Shown here one piece after another: positions 8,333 to 17,498 of a stretch of DNA of 64,000 bases. Each line of letters opens with the position of its first letter. Position 1 is the stretch's first letter. The translations under genes and the position numbers were made by a program. A model generated the notes under the pieces. The model did not search any database and had not been told where the DNA came from. It saw only the letters and a list, made by a program, of their open reading frames with translations. This DNA comes from Pusillimonas sp044464525 (GTDB lineage: Bacteria; Pseudomonadota; Gammaproteobacteria; Burkholderiales; Burkholderiaceae_B), in the NCBI RefSeq assembly GCF_044464525.1, contig NZ_JBIQLE010000014.1:32262-96261 (forward strand). Reading direction: 5' to 3'.

Positions 8333-8758
8333 GTGTCCCAGCTTAGCAGTCAACAAGCCCTTACCCTCATCGGCGCAGCATTCAAGGCGGCGCGCAAGGA
8401 GAACTACAAGCCCATGGGCGTGGTGGTGGTCGACGCGGCAGGTCAAGTCGTAGCCAGCGCACGCGAAGACGGCGCCACAGCTCTAAGGCTGGATATCGCG
8501 CTGGGCAAAACGGGCGCCTCGATCGGCATGGGCGTCAACAGCCGCGCACTCGTACAGCGCGCAGCAGACATGCCCGTGTTCTTTACGGCCATCTCTGCCT
8601 CCGCTCAGCAAAAATTCATCCCGCAAACCGGCGCGGTGCTTATCCTTGACGAACAAGGCACGATCGTCGGCGCGGCCGGCGCCTCGGGCGGCACCGGCGA
8701 CCAAGACGAAGAAATCGTCATGGCCGGCATCGCGGCGGCGGGGTTGAAGCATTCCTGA
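8333..8758 (+). CDS. GlcG/HbpS family protein
   Basis: 141 aa from a GTG at 8333, preceded 5 bases earlier by AAGGAGG. The family pattern is visible throughout: ALTLIGAAFKAARKENY, MGVVVVDAAGQVVAS, the ALRLDIALGKTGAS segment, and IVGAAGASGGTGDQDEEIVMAG near the C-terminus. Members bind small ligands or haem and often sit beside glycolate or hydroxy-acid oxidases. Here it follows an alpha-hydroxy-acid oxidase by 114 bp, fitting an accessory role. No signal peptide is seen, so it is probably cytoplasmic. Confidence 0.85.
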   Translation: MSQLSSQQALTLIGAAFKAARKENYKPMGVVVVDAAGQVVASAREDGATALRLDIALGKTGASIGMGVNSRALVQRAADMPVFFTAISASAQQKFIPQTGAVLILDEQGTIVGAAGASGGTGDQDEEIVMAGIAAAGLKHS

Positions 8759-8828
8759 CAAGGCAAGCGCATCGCCCGTGAAACTCAAGGCGGCGGAAGT
8801 CGACGCGCCAGACAGATATTTCGATATA

Positions 8829-8861
8829 TTTAGTTTCAATTTGCCGTTCATTGAAACTAAA
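8829..8861. promoter_or_regulatory. Perfect 12-bp inverted repeat before the autotransporter gene
   Basis: TTTAGTTTCAAT, a 9-base spacer, then ATTGAAACTAAA. The arm centres are 21 bp apart, about two helical turns, as expected for a dimeric regulator. It lies about 90 bp before the autotransporter start in an AT-rich patch, so an operator is likelier than a terminator (no T-run follows). Confidence 0.5.
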
Positions 8862-8953
8862 GATTAGAATGCCGGTTGGCCTTCAAACCGCCGGCAGGGT
8901 TCACGACGCGGCTTAGCGTGCCACGGCCGGCCATTCCCCATCACTGTGATGCC

Positions 8954-11900
8954 ATGACCGGACTCGCTCGTTTTTCCCGGCAGCGCCTCGCCCGCGCCTT
9001 GCTTTGCGCCGCCGCCCTGCTTCCCGCCACAGCCTTCGCCGTCGATATACGGCCCGTCGTCGCCCCCGACGGCCGGACAATGTTCGAACTGCATTTCCTG
9101 CAAAGCGCCGACTATCCCGCCGAATACCGGCCAAGTTGGTACTTGTCGGAAAGCCAGAAGGCGCGCATGGTCGAAACCATGGAGCGCTGGGCGCAAACCC
9201 TGCGCACGCCCGGCGACGCCCGCACCGGCATCATCGAAGTCGCAACTGTGGACGCGCCCACGGCCTACGCCAGCTCGGATTCCATCATCAGCGAGCGCGG
9301 CCTGATCACACGCCTGCAAGCCGCGCTGCAAGGCGAGCCGGACGACCCCGGCTTTGCGCCGGACGATGCCCATGCGTCGATTGTCCTGGGCACTTATCCG
9401 ATAGACCAGGGCTTGCATGAGCCATCGCAGCAGCCCATCCAGGCGACGGGCTTCGACCTGGCGACCATTGCCTTCCATGAACTGGCACATGGCTTGGGCC
9501 TTATCTCTCAAATCAGCGCCAGCCGTGACGGCTCGGGGTCTCACCCGACCCAGCCTGTCTTCAAGAGCCAGCCAAGCCTTTGGAACAGCATGCTGCGCGA
9601 CGACCACGGCCGGCCCGGCCAGCCCGGCGCACCCGTTCTGTGCGCCGCCTGCGACACGCCGATACAAGAAGGGGCGTTCGACGTGCGCCAGAACCGCGGC
9701 TACCTGACTGGCCCTCACATCAATGAAGTGCTGGGCGATGCACTGCCCGGCATCCCGGTAAGCATGCTCTACCCCAACGGCTCGCTCGATTCAGACAACA
9801 TGAGCCATCTCGAGCTGGCAAACAGCCTGATGAGCCACCAGTACTTTCGCAACTACACGGGTTTCATGGAAGCGGAGCTGGCACTGATGCAGGATCTCGG
9901 CTACGACCTCGATCGCCGGCGGCTGTATGGCCGCTCCGTTTATGGCAGCGGGCTTGCTCTGGACAACTCTCATGGTTTCCATGCGCGCAACCCCGAGGGC
10001 ACCGCATACCTGCCCGGCACCTACAGCACCGCCACACTGGGCATGGGCCTGCATGTCTACGGCAGCCGCAACCGCATCACGCAATCGGCCGACCTGCTCA
10101 CGCAAGGCGGGGGCGCGGTGGGAATCCGCATCGATGGCCGAGAGAACCACATCACCATTCCCGCCGGCGTAAAGGTGCATGGCGATGGGCGCCATGGGTC
10201 CGGCGTCCAGTTCGCGTACGGCCGCGATCACACTCTCGCGACGGCCGGCGACATTCGGGCTTCGGGTGAGAACGGCGTGGGCATCCGCATCGATTTCGGC
10301 AACAACGCCTTCAGCAACGAGCGCATGGTTCGCGGTTCGTATTTGCTGTGCGACGGCAACATAGACACTGATCCCTGCCTGTCGCCTTGGCAGAGCAATC
10401 AGCCGATTCCCGACGAACTGACCGGCCCGCTGGTCAGCCGGCTTGACGTCACCGGCGCCGTGGCGGGACGGCACGCGGCTATTGCCGCCTCGGCCACCGG
10501 GCTGGTCGGCGACATACATCTGATGCGCGGCGCCCGTATCGAGGGCGACATCCGCTCGGACTACAGCCAACTGGACGAACAGGGCCGCCTGCGGCTGACC
10601 CGCCTCACGCTGGGCCGCATGCCCGACGCGCACGGACGCGCCACGGACGCGGCCGACCCGGCTTTCCGTTTTCACTATGCTCATCATCTGACCGGCGACA
10701 ACCTGTCGCTGCGGCTGGCCGGAGGCTTGTCCGTGCTGGACGGCCGGCACACGGTGCACGACGTACGCGTCGAGCCGGACGCGGCCTTGGCCGGCATAGG
10801 GTACTACCGCATCACCGGCCCCGATCAGGCTTTCGTCAACGACGGCCTGGTGCTGCCGGGCAACCGCCACGCTCCGCTGCGCATCCAGGGCGACTATCGC
10901 CAGGATGCGGGCGCCACTCTGGCCGCCGACTTCGACCGCCAAGGCCTGCATAATGCGCTGGTGGTGGAAGGCACGGCCACGCTCGACGGCACATTGGCGC
11001 TGCGCGCCCTTCCCGACTGGTACGAACCAGGTTGGCAACTGGATGCCGAGCCGGTCTTGCAGGCCCAGGCTACGCAAGGCTGGTATGCCCGCACCATGGT
11101 GGACTTGCCCTCGCCCACGCTGCGGGCACACCTGGATGCCGCCGGAACCGGCCTTCGGCTGTCGCGCGCCGACGATGCCTATACCCGGCTTGGATACACG
11201 GCGGCCGCTCTTGGCGTCGGCGCCGCCCTGGATCATATTGTGACGAACGCCCCTGAGTCCATGCAGGGCCTGTATCGCCAAGTGGATTTCTCGTCGGCCG
11301 ACGGCTTCGAAGCCGCCAACATGCTGGCGCAGATGGCGCCCACGCCTTACGCAGCCTGGGCCGCCAGCCAGTTCGACGCCATGCGGCTGACAAGTGACGC
11401 GTTGACGCGCCAGCAGAACTTGGCGGCCACCGTGGACAGGCCCGGCTGGAACGTCATCGCTCTGCCATTCGCAAACCATGCGCGTCGACGTCTGGATGAC
11501 GACAGCGCATTTCGCCATTATGGCCATGGCCTGCTGATTGGCGCGGAACACACCTCCGCCAACACGCCCTGGACGTTCGGCGCGCACGCTGTGTTTTTCG
11601 AACAGAAGCTCAAGCTGGACAGCCCTCTTGTCAGTAGCGGCCGCAGCGAGCAATGGCAATTGGGTTTGCACAGCCGCTATGTTCCGAACAGCCGCAAAGG
11701 TGTTTACATGCTGGCCCAGATACGCGCCGGCGCCGCGCACTCCCGGGTTGATCGGACAGTCGCATCCACACATTGGCAAGGCTCGTCCCAAGCCCGCTGG
11801 ACCGCTCGCAGCTTCCAGGCACAGGCCACGGCGGGCTATCAATGGGCTTTGTCACCAGGAACAAGTGTGGGGCCTGTGGCCGTACTGGACTATGCCTGGC

Positions 11901-12292
11901 TGCGCCAGCCCAGCCTGGTCGAGTCGGGCGATTACGGCGGCCAACTGGCGCTGGCCGGCCAGCATCATGACAACCTGCGAGCCAGCATGGGGGTGCGCAT
12001 GCAATGGAACCCATCCCTGGGCGAGCCGCAGGCATGGCAGGGACACCTTCAGCTTACTCGCGACCAAACCCTGATGGGCCCGCAATTTCCTCAAGAGGCC
12101 GGCTTCGCGGCCCGCCCCAACGTAAGCTTCGGCACAAGCCAGGCGCTGGCTTCGCGCGGCGCATGGCGACTGCAAGGCGGCGTGGCACATGACACCGGAA
12201 AGCTACGCGTGACAGCGCAGGTGGAAGGCCAGTTATCCACACACGGCCAGCACCAATTGGCCGGACAAGTTTCGGTAGGCTGGCGCTTTTAA
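8954..12292 (+). CDS. Autotransporter with zinc-metalloprotease-like passenger
   Basis: 1112 aa from the ATG at 8954, chosen because it opens a signal peptide (basic RFSRQRLAR, hydrophobic core, cleavage near AFAVD). The frame can also start at a TTG at 8876. At about residue 175 the motif HELAHGLG matches HExxH, preceded by Phe and followed by a hydrophobic run as in gluzincin/metzincin-like proteins. A glycine-rich beta-helix-like stretch covers about residues 350-740. The last ~280 residues read as an outer-membrane beta-barrel ending in GQVSVGWRF with terminal Phe. Probably a surface-displayed or secreted protease; the third zinc ligand was not identified. Confidence 0.85.
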   Translation: MTGLARFSRQRLARALLCAAALLPATAFAVDIRPVVAPDGRTMFELHFLQSADYPAEYRPSWYLSESQKARMVETMERWAQTLRTPGDARTGIIEVATVDAPTAYASSDSIISERGLITRLQAALQGEPDDPGFAPDDAHASIVLGTYPIDQGLHEPSQQPIQATGFDLATIAFHELAHGLGLISQISASRDGSGSHPTQPVFKSQPSLWNSMLRDDHGRPGQPGAPVLCAACDTPIQEGAFDVRQNRGYLTGPHINEVLGDALPGIPVSMLYPNGSLDSDNMSHLELANSLMSHQYFRNYTGFMEAELALMQDLGYDLDRRRLYGRSVYGSGLALDNSHGFHARNPEGTAYLPGTYSTATLGMGLHVYGSRNRITQSADLLTQGGGAVGIRIDGRENHITIPAGVKVHGDGRHGSGVQFAYGRDHTLATAGDIRASGENGVGIRIDFGNNAFSNERMVRGSYLLCDGNIDTDPCLSPWQSNQPIPDELTGPLVSRLDVTGAVAGRHAAIAASATGLVGDIHLMRGARIEGDIRSDYSQLDEQGRLRLTRLTLGRMPDAHGRATDAADPAFRFHYAHHLTGDNLSLRLAGGLSVLDGRHTVHDVRVEPDAALAGIGYYRITGPDQAFVNDGLVLPGNRHAPLRIQGDYRQDAGATLAADFDRQGLHNALVVEGTATLDGTLALRALPDWYEPGWQLDAEPVLQAQATQGWYARTMVDLPSPTLRAHLDAAGTGLRLSRADDAYTRLGYTAAALGVGAALDHIVTNAPESMQGLYRQVDFSSADGFEAANMLAQMAPTPYAAWAASQFDAMRLTSDALTRQQNLAATVDRPGWNVIALPFANHARRRLDDDSAFRHYGHGLLIGAEHTSANTPWTFGAHAVFFEQKLKLDSPLVSSGRSEQWQLGLHSRYVPNSRKGVYMLAQIRAGAAHSRVDRTVASTHWQGSSQARWTARSFQAQATAGYQWALSPGTSVGPVAVLDYAWLRQPSLVESGDYGGQLALAGQHHDNLRASMGVRMQWNPSLGEPQAWQGHLQLTRDQTLMGPQFPQEAGFAARPNVSFGTSQALASRGAWRLQGGVAHDTGKLRVTAQVEGQLSTHGQHQLAGQVSVGWRF

Positions 12293-12569
12293 AAGCCAAG
12301 ATCCAGACACCCAGGACCCACGCCGCTACGATTTTCTCGCACACAGAAGGCAGTGGCCTCCAGCTTCTCCGGTGTCGGCCTTCAACCGCCCCAAACAGGC
12401 GGCTGCGTGTTTCGAATCGACCTGTTCCTCTTGAATACTGCATACCCGCAGACGTCTTATTTGCATAACGGATTAAGGTTATCCGAGAAAGCGCATTGCC
12501 CCGTATCACGAGCGAACCTAGAATCAATAAGAAAATTGTCTCAGCCGAGCAAACTCAACGGAGAAGCCC

Positions 12570-13607
12570 GTGTTCATACGAAACTGTTGGTACGCAGCCG
12601 GCCTAAGCGGCGAAATCTCATCGCAACCTCTTGCCCGTACTTTATTGAACGAACCGATTGTCTTGTATCGGCAATCCGACAATGCAGTGGTTGCTTTGGA
12701 AGATCGCTGTTGTCACCGCGGCCTGCCCTTGGCCCATGGCGAAGTCGTGGGCGACACACTGCAATGCGGCTACCACGGATTGCGCTTTAACCGAGACGGG
12801 GCTTGTGTGCATGTGCCGGGGCAACAGAACATCCCGGCCAAGGCGAAAGTCAAAAGCTACCCTATAGTCGAAAAAGACAGCCTGATTTGGATTTGGATGG
12901 GGGTCCCGAATTTAGCGGACGCATCTCAAATTATCGATTACCCCTGGCACAGTGATGGCGGCTGGGCCTTCAAGGGCAAATGCAACGTAATCGACACCCA
13001 TTATCAGCTCTTGTACGACAACCTGCTTGATCTCACCCATGTGGGTTACGTACATAAAAACACCATAGGCGGAAACGCCGAGTCGCATTCGAATGCCGAA
13101 ATGCGCACCACCCGCACCAAAAACGGCGTGCACGTCATGCGGTGGCTGCGCAACTCGATTCCGCCGCCCACCTACGCTAAAGCGTTTCCGTTTCAAGGCA
13201 ATGTCGATCGCTGGATCGAAATTGATTTCATACCCGGTGCTGTACAGATCTATGCCGGCGCCAAAGATGTGGATACAGGCGCATATGAAGGCGACCGCGA
13301 AGGCGGTTTAGGGCTGCGCACCTTGCATGCCGTTACGCCCTCAACCGACAGCAGCACCTACTATTTCTGGACAGTGGCACATAATTTCAAGGTGGATCAG
13401 CCCGCTGTGACCAATCAGGTTTTCGCTCAGATGGATGCCACTTTTCACGAAGACAAAACCATTCTGGAATCACAATACCAACGCTTGCTGCAAGACCCTG
13501 ATCGAGAGCTGGTTGATATTGCCAGCGATGCCGGAGCCATACAGGCAAGGCGGGTTATCGCCGCGCGAATCGCGCAAGAAAACCAGTTGGCCAGCACCGT
13601 CGAATAG
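12570..13607 (+). CDS. Rieske [2Fe-2S] aromatic ring-hydroxylating/O-demethylating oxygenase, alpha subunit
   Basis: 345 aa from a GTG at 12570 after ACGGAG. The Rieske cluster is complete: C47-C-H49 and C66-GY-H69. The mononuclear iron site appears in DNLLDLTHVGYVH near residues 150-162, with two His. Length and layout match the VanA/TsaM-type single-component oxygenases (vanillate O-demethylase, dicamba-type). It needs a reductase; none is adjacent, but a 2Fe-2S/FAD reductase lies at 27734-28786. It is convergent with the LysR gene at 13641. Substrate is probably an aromatic acid or ether. Confidence 0.88.
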   Translation: MFIRNCWYAAGLSGEISSQPLARTLLNEPIVLYRQSDNAVVALEDRCCHRGLPLAHGEVVGDTLQCGYHGLRFNRDGACVHVPGQQNIPAKAKVKSYPIVEKDSLIWIWMGVPNLADASQIIDYPWHSDGGWAFKGKCNVIDTHYQLLYDNLLDLTHVGYVHKNTIGGNAESHSNAEMRTTRTKNGVHVMRWLRNSIPPPTYAKAFPFQGNVDRWIEIDFIPGAVQIYAGAKDVDTGAYEGDREGGLGLRTLHAVTPSTDSSTYYFWTVAHNFKVDQPAVTNQVFAQMDATFHEDKTILESQYQRLLQDPDRELVDIASDAGAIQARRVIAARIAQENQLASTVE

Positions 13608-13640
13608 CCGGTCTGCGGGGCGTCGGCGTTCCTTAGAAAC

Positions 13641-14549
13641 TCAAGCCTTGAAAAGCTCGTGGACAACGCCTCGCAGCCATTGGTTTCCTGCGTCCTTGTG
13701 GTAAAGCCTATGCCAGTATTGTCGCAGCTCGTAGGCGGGAACCGAAAAAGGCAGATCTACTGTCTTGATATTGGCAAGCTTTGAAAAACTCAACCCTACG
13801 GCCCTGGGCACTGTGGCAATCAAGTCGGTTTCCGCAATAATCATGGGCAAGCTCATGAAATGAGGAGTGCGCAGCACCACGCGCCGCTTCAGACGGTGAC
13901 GGGCCATCTCACGTTCGAATAACTCCTGGCTTCGGCCGCTAGCCTGTACCACCGCGTGGGCCAACGCCAAAAACTGCTCAAGACTCAGTTCCTGACCCGA
14001 CACGACAGGATGATTTGCTCGCACCATACAAACAAAAGAATGCCGGAACAGCCGTTGCTGAAAATGGCTGCCCTTGGCCAGATCGGGAAAATAACCTACT
14101 GATAGATCGACATCGCCCGCTTCCATGGCGGCTTCTGCCTCGGCCGGGGTCAACGCAACAGACCTCAGCGAGACGCCCGGCGCGTGAAGCGCCAAATAGC
14201 CAAGCAGCCGTGGCAAGAACACCATTTCTCCGATGTCGGGAGTATTGACCGTGAAGGTTCTTGACGAAGCCCCGGGATTGAACTCGGGCTCTCGCAAGAC
14301 TTCGGCATCAATGATGCCAAGAGCCCGCTGCAAGGGTGACGCCAGACGCATGGCCCTTGGCGTGGGCTTCATGCCGTTTCCCGTCCTGACAAAAAGCGGG
14401 TCGTTGAACTGCTCTCTGAGCTTGGCTAGCGCCGCGCTGACCGCAGGTTGGCTCATACCCAGTGCATTCGCCACCCGCGTCACGCTCTGATGCTCCAACA
14501 TCGCCTCCAGCACCGTCAGTAGATTCAAGTCGACGTGCCTGACGTCCAT
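13641..14549 (-). CDS. LysR-family transcriptional regulator
   Basis: 302 aa, normal for the family. The winged HTH is at the N-terminus (MDVRHVDLNLLTVLEAMLEHQSVTRVANAL, then GMSQPAVSAALAKLRE). The substrate-binding domain follows from about residue 90. It starts 10 bp after the TRAP large permease on the same strand, so it is probably the last gene of the SDR-TRAP operon and may sense the transported acid. It is closely similar in its first 60 residues to the LysR protein at 28971. Confidence 0.92.
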   Translation of the reverse strand: MDVRHVDLNLLTVLEAMLEHQSVTRVANALGMSQPAVSAALAKLREQFNDPLFVRTGNGMKPTPRAMRLASPLQRALGIIDAEVLREPEFNPGASSRTFTVNTPDIGEMVFLPRLLGYLALHAPGVSLRSVALTPAEAEAAMEAGDVDLSVGYFPDLAKGSHFQQRLFRHSFVCMVRANHPVVSGQELSLEQFLALAHAVVQASGRSQELFEREMARHRLKRRVVLRTPHFMSLPMIIAETDLIATVPRAVGLSFSKLANIKTVDLPFSVPAYELRQYWHRLYHKDAGNQWLRGVVHELFKA

Positions 14550-14558
14550 AAGCGGCCT

Positions 14559-15863
14559 TTACCGGTACAGCATGGTCGGGAACCAAAGCGCGATATCGGG
14601 CAGCCACACCAGTAGCAACAGCAGGGCAATGGGCGCAATCAGGAAAGGGAAGACTCCGCGGTAAATAATCGACAGAGGGATGTCAGGCGCTTGCGCCCTT
14701 ATCACAAAAATATTCATGCCCACCGGCGGCGTCACCAGGCCCAGCTCAACCACCAGGACCAGAACCACGCCAAACCACACTGGGTCAAAGCCGGCCCCCA
14801 CGACCAGGGGGAAAAACACTGGCACCGTGATTAGCACCATTCCAATGCCATCAAGGAAGCAGCCCATGATGATGTAGAAGAGGATGAGAATGAGCATGAT
14901 GACCGCCGGCGAGGCGTTCAAGCTGCGTGTCCATTCGACCAAGGTATGCGGCAGTTCGGTAAGCACGACGAAATAAGAAAAGATGAATGCGCACAGGACG
15001 ACCAGAAACAGCATGCTCGAAATAAGAATGGTTTCCACAATCGCCTCGTGCACCCGGGCCCACGACAGCCTGCGCCGGACCACGCCCAAAAGGAAAGCGC
15101 CGAACGACCCCACGGCGGCCGACTCGGTGGGGCTGAACCACCCCACATAAATGCCCCCGATGGATACACCGAACAACAGTACGATCTCCCACATGCTTAA
15201 CACTGCCCGCAAGCGCTCTGCCCAGCCCGCGCCTGGCATGGGAATTTCCAGATTATCTTTGCGGTGAACCAGCCAGGCCAGGACTACGCCATAGAACAAA
15301 GTGAGCAATATGGATGGAATCAGGGCCGCCGCAAACAAGCGCTGCACCGACTGTTCGGCGATGATCGCGTATATCACCAAAATGATGGAAGGCGGAATCA
15401 GAATGCCCAGCGATGCTCCGGCGGCAATTACACCAGAGCTGAGTTTGTCGCTATAACCCGCCTGACGCATTTCCGGCAAGGCAATGCGCGACATGGTTGC
15501 GGCAACCGCAAGCGAAGAGCCGCAGACCGCCCCGAAAGTGGCGCTTGCGCCCAAGGTTGCGTAGGCCGGCCCCCCTCTTCGCCCTGAAAAGAGCGAACGT
15601 ACAGCGCTGAACAGCTGGCGTGAAATACCCGCACTGGATGCCAAAGCCCCCATCAGCACAAATAAAGGCACGACCGACAACGCGTAAGCGGAGCCCATCT
15701 CGAATGGGGTCGACCCCAGCACGATGAACGCTCTGTCGAACCCGCTGATGGCCGCATAACCCAAAGTACCGACCAAGCCCATCGCCACCGCCACTGGCAC
15801 CCTGAAAAGTATCAGGGTCAACAAGGCCAGCATCCCCAACACACCAATGACCTGAACGCTCAT
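14559..15863 (-). CDS. TRAP transporter large permease (DctM family)
   Basis: 434 aa from an ATG at 15863 preceded by GGAGAATCTCG. It has about 12 membrane segments and family motifs: VAVAMGLVGTLGYA, a VCGSSLAVAATMSRIALPEM segment, ASLGILIPPS, and PVGMNIFVIRA near the end. It is the ion-coupled membrane subunit of a three-part TRAP importer for organic acids. Its start overlaps the stop of the small permease by four bases (ATGA), showing translational coupling. Confidence 0.93.
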   Translation of the reverse strand: MSVQVIGVLGMLALLTLILFRVPVAVAMGLVGTLGYAAISGFDRAFIVLGSTPFEMGSAYALSVVPLFVLMGALASSAGISRQLFSAVRSLFSGRRGGPAYATLGASATFGAVCGSSLAVAATMSRIALPEMRQAGYSDKLSSGVIAAGASLGILIPPSIILVIYAIIAEQSVQRLFAAALIPSILLTLFYGVVLAWLVHRKDNLEIPMPGAGWAERLRAVLSMWEIVLLFGVSIGGIYVGWFSPTESAAVGSFGAFLLGVVRRRLSWARVHEAIVETILISSMLFLVVLCAFIFSYFVVLTELPHTLVEWTRSLNASPAVIMLILILFYIIMGCFLDGIGMVLITVPVFFPLVVGAGFDPVWFGVVLVLVVELGLVTPPVGMNIFVIRAQAPDIPLSIIYRGVFPFLIAPIALLLLLVWLPDIALWFPTMLYR

Positions 15864-16399
15864 CGAGATTCTCCGTCGATGCGGCCGGCAGACCCCCGGC
15901 CCGCGCCACGCAACAAGCAGCACAGTTTAAATACAGCGGCCAGCATGGCGGCGAGCATGCCCACCAGGCAAGGTATCCAAAGCCAGTACAGCATGATGGG
16001 CAGATCAGGTTTGCGATCTTGGTATAGATAGGCTTCCATTGCGGGGGTGGGCATATGCCACATCAGCATCCCCAGGAACACCACCGACAACAGAAGCCCG
16101 AACATCTTCAGCAGAAGCACCGCATTCCGGCTTATGAAGTGATCGATAATATCGACGGTGATATGGGTATCGTCGAGGAAGGCCTCGCCGATACCCAGAA
16201 AGACGACGAACACCATCAGTGTTTCAACAATGTCGTAAGTGCCCAGAACGGGAATGTTGAACAAGTTGCGCAACAGTACGTCGGCCATGGTGATGCACAC
16301 CATCAGCGCCAGGGCGACACCCGCCAGCAACGTAAGCCCGCGCAAGAGCCGGCGTACCCATCGATGGATGCGCCGGCTTTCTCCGGCCGTTACCGCCAT
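15860..16399 (-). CDS. TRAP transporter small permease (DctQ family)
   Basis: 179 aa with four predicted membrane segments: a first near residues 18-40, then around 55-75, 95-115 and 138-160. It carries the DctQ pattern around DVLLRNLFNIPVLGTYD and IGEAFLDDTHITVDI. The start has GGAG 7 bases upstream. It sits between the binding protein (1 bp gap) and the large permease (4-bp overlap) in one leftward operon. Confidence 0.9.
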   Translation of the reverse strand: MAVTAGESRRIHRWVRRLLRGLTLLAGVALALMVCITMADVLLRNLFNIPVLGTYDIVETLMVFVVFLGIGEAFLDDTHITVDIIDHFISRNAVLLLKMFGLLLSVVFLGMLMWHMPTPAMEAYLYQDRKPDLPIMLYWLWIPCLVGMLAAMLAAVFKLCCLLRGAGRGSAGRIDGESR

Positions 16400-16400
16400 G

Positions 16401-17423
16401 TTATTGCTCCTTGGCGCGCGCGGCTACGGCTTCCTTCAAGCGTTGCAGAGCTTGTTGGCCCGGCAGTCCCTTCTCCTCCAGAGCGGCAACCTTTTTATCG
16501 ATCAGGTCTTGTGTGATTTTTTCGTATGCGGCGGCATCCGATTCGCCAAGCTCGATCAGCTTGACGTTGTTCTCGTTCATGTACTTGAGCCCAATCTGAT
16601 CCGCTTCGTCAGAATCGATACCCACCCGCTTCGCGCCCACGTTGCCCGTGGTTTCGTCAATAAGCTTCTGAAGATCGGCCGGCAGTTTATCGTAACTGCC
16701 GGGGTTCATTACCATGGCGAACGTAACGACCCCGCCGTTGATCACGGTGGCCGACTTTAGCTCGGGCCCAAGCTGAAAGCTTTGCGCCCCCTCGTAAGAC
16801 ATCAGCGTTCCGTCGATGGTGCCTTTGTTCAATGAGTCGGCAACCTCGGCGGGCGCCACACCTACCGGGGTCGCGCCAAGCGCCGAGATAAGAGACGCAT
16901 AGACAGTGCCGGGGTGGCGGATGCGCAAGCCCTTCATCTGGTCAAGGCTGGTGATCTCTTTGCTTGCCATCAGCAGCGGCACGGGCGGCGTGGACATGAA
17001 ATACAGCACCTTCACGCCTTTATATTCAGGCTCGAGCAAATCTTTGATGTCCATCAGAGCCTGCGAGCCGACTTGTCCGTTGGGAATCAGTGTGGGGTGC
17101 TGGGCAAGTTCGGTCATGGGGAACCGGCCCGGGGTTGCCCCTTGTAGAACATAGGCCATGTCCGCCACGCCGGTGCGGGCCAGATCAAACTGACGGTTTA
17201 CCGGCCCCATCTGAGAGGATGGGAACAGCTTGAGAACCAAGCGGCCGTCAGACTTCTCCTTGAGCTCGTCGGCCCAGCGGGTAATTTCCCGGTTGATTGT
17301 GTGATTGGGCGGCAGATAGCTGGAAACCTTGAGTTCATGGATTTCCTGTGCGCCGGCATGGGAAAAACCTGCCGCCATCACGGCGGCGGCCAACGTGCCT
17401 AAAAATTTGCGTCTTGCGTTCAT
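16401..17423 (-). CDS. TRAP transporter substrate-binding protein (DctP family)
   Basis: 340 aa with a signal peptide (RRKFLGTLAAAVMAAG, cleavage near AGAQE). The mature protein shows the DctP fold signatures: ITRWADELKEKSDGRL near residue 47, LDQMKGLRIRHPGTVY near 160, and ADSLNKGTIDGTLMSYE near 195. The Arg in the RIRHPG region is the family's carboxylate-binding residue, so the ligand is likely an organic or aromatic acid. Start is supported by GGAGACAAGACC. First TRAP gene of the leftward operon, 75 bp after the SDR gene. Confidence 0.93.
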   Translation of the reverse strand: MNARRKFLGTLAAAVMAAGFSHAGAQEIHELKVSSYLPPNHTINREITRWADELKEKSDGRLVLKLFPSSQMGPVNRQFDLARTGVADMAYVLQGATPGRFPMTELAQHPTLIPNGQVGSQALMDIKDLLEPEYKGVKVLYFMSTPPVPLLMASKEITSLDQMKGLRIRHPGTVYASLISALGATPVGVAPAEVADSLNKGTIDGTLMSYEGAQSFQLGPELKSATVINGGVVTFAMVMNPGSYDKLPADLQKLIDETTGNVGAKRVGIDSDEADQIGLKYMNENNVKLIELGESDAAAYEKITQDLIDKKVAALEEKGLPGQQALQRLKEAVAARAKEQ

Positions 17424-17498
17424 GGTCTTGTCTCCGTGGTTATTTCTTAGGCTTGTCGGGCTTTTACCCTGTTTTGAGCCTGTCGTTTGTATTAACTG

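Noticed and set aside
9791..11842. Long reverse-strand frame of about 680 codons opposite the autotransporter gene
   Set aside because: A shadow of the GC-rich forward gene, with no ribosome site or recognisable domain; the forward frame has a signal peptide, HExxH and barrel.
12386..12402. CCGCC-N7-GGCGG hairpin after the autotransporter
   Set aside because: Only 5 bp of stem and no proper T-run; too weak to call a terminator.
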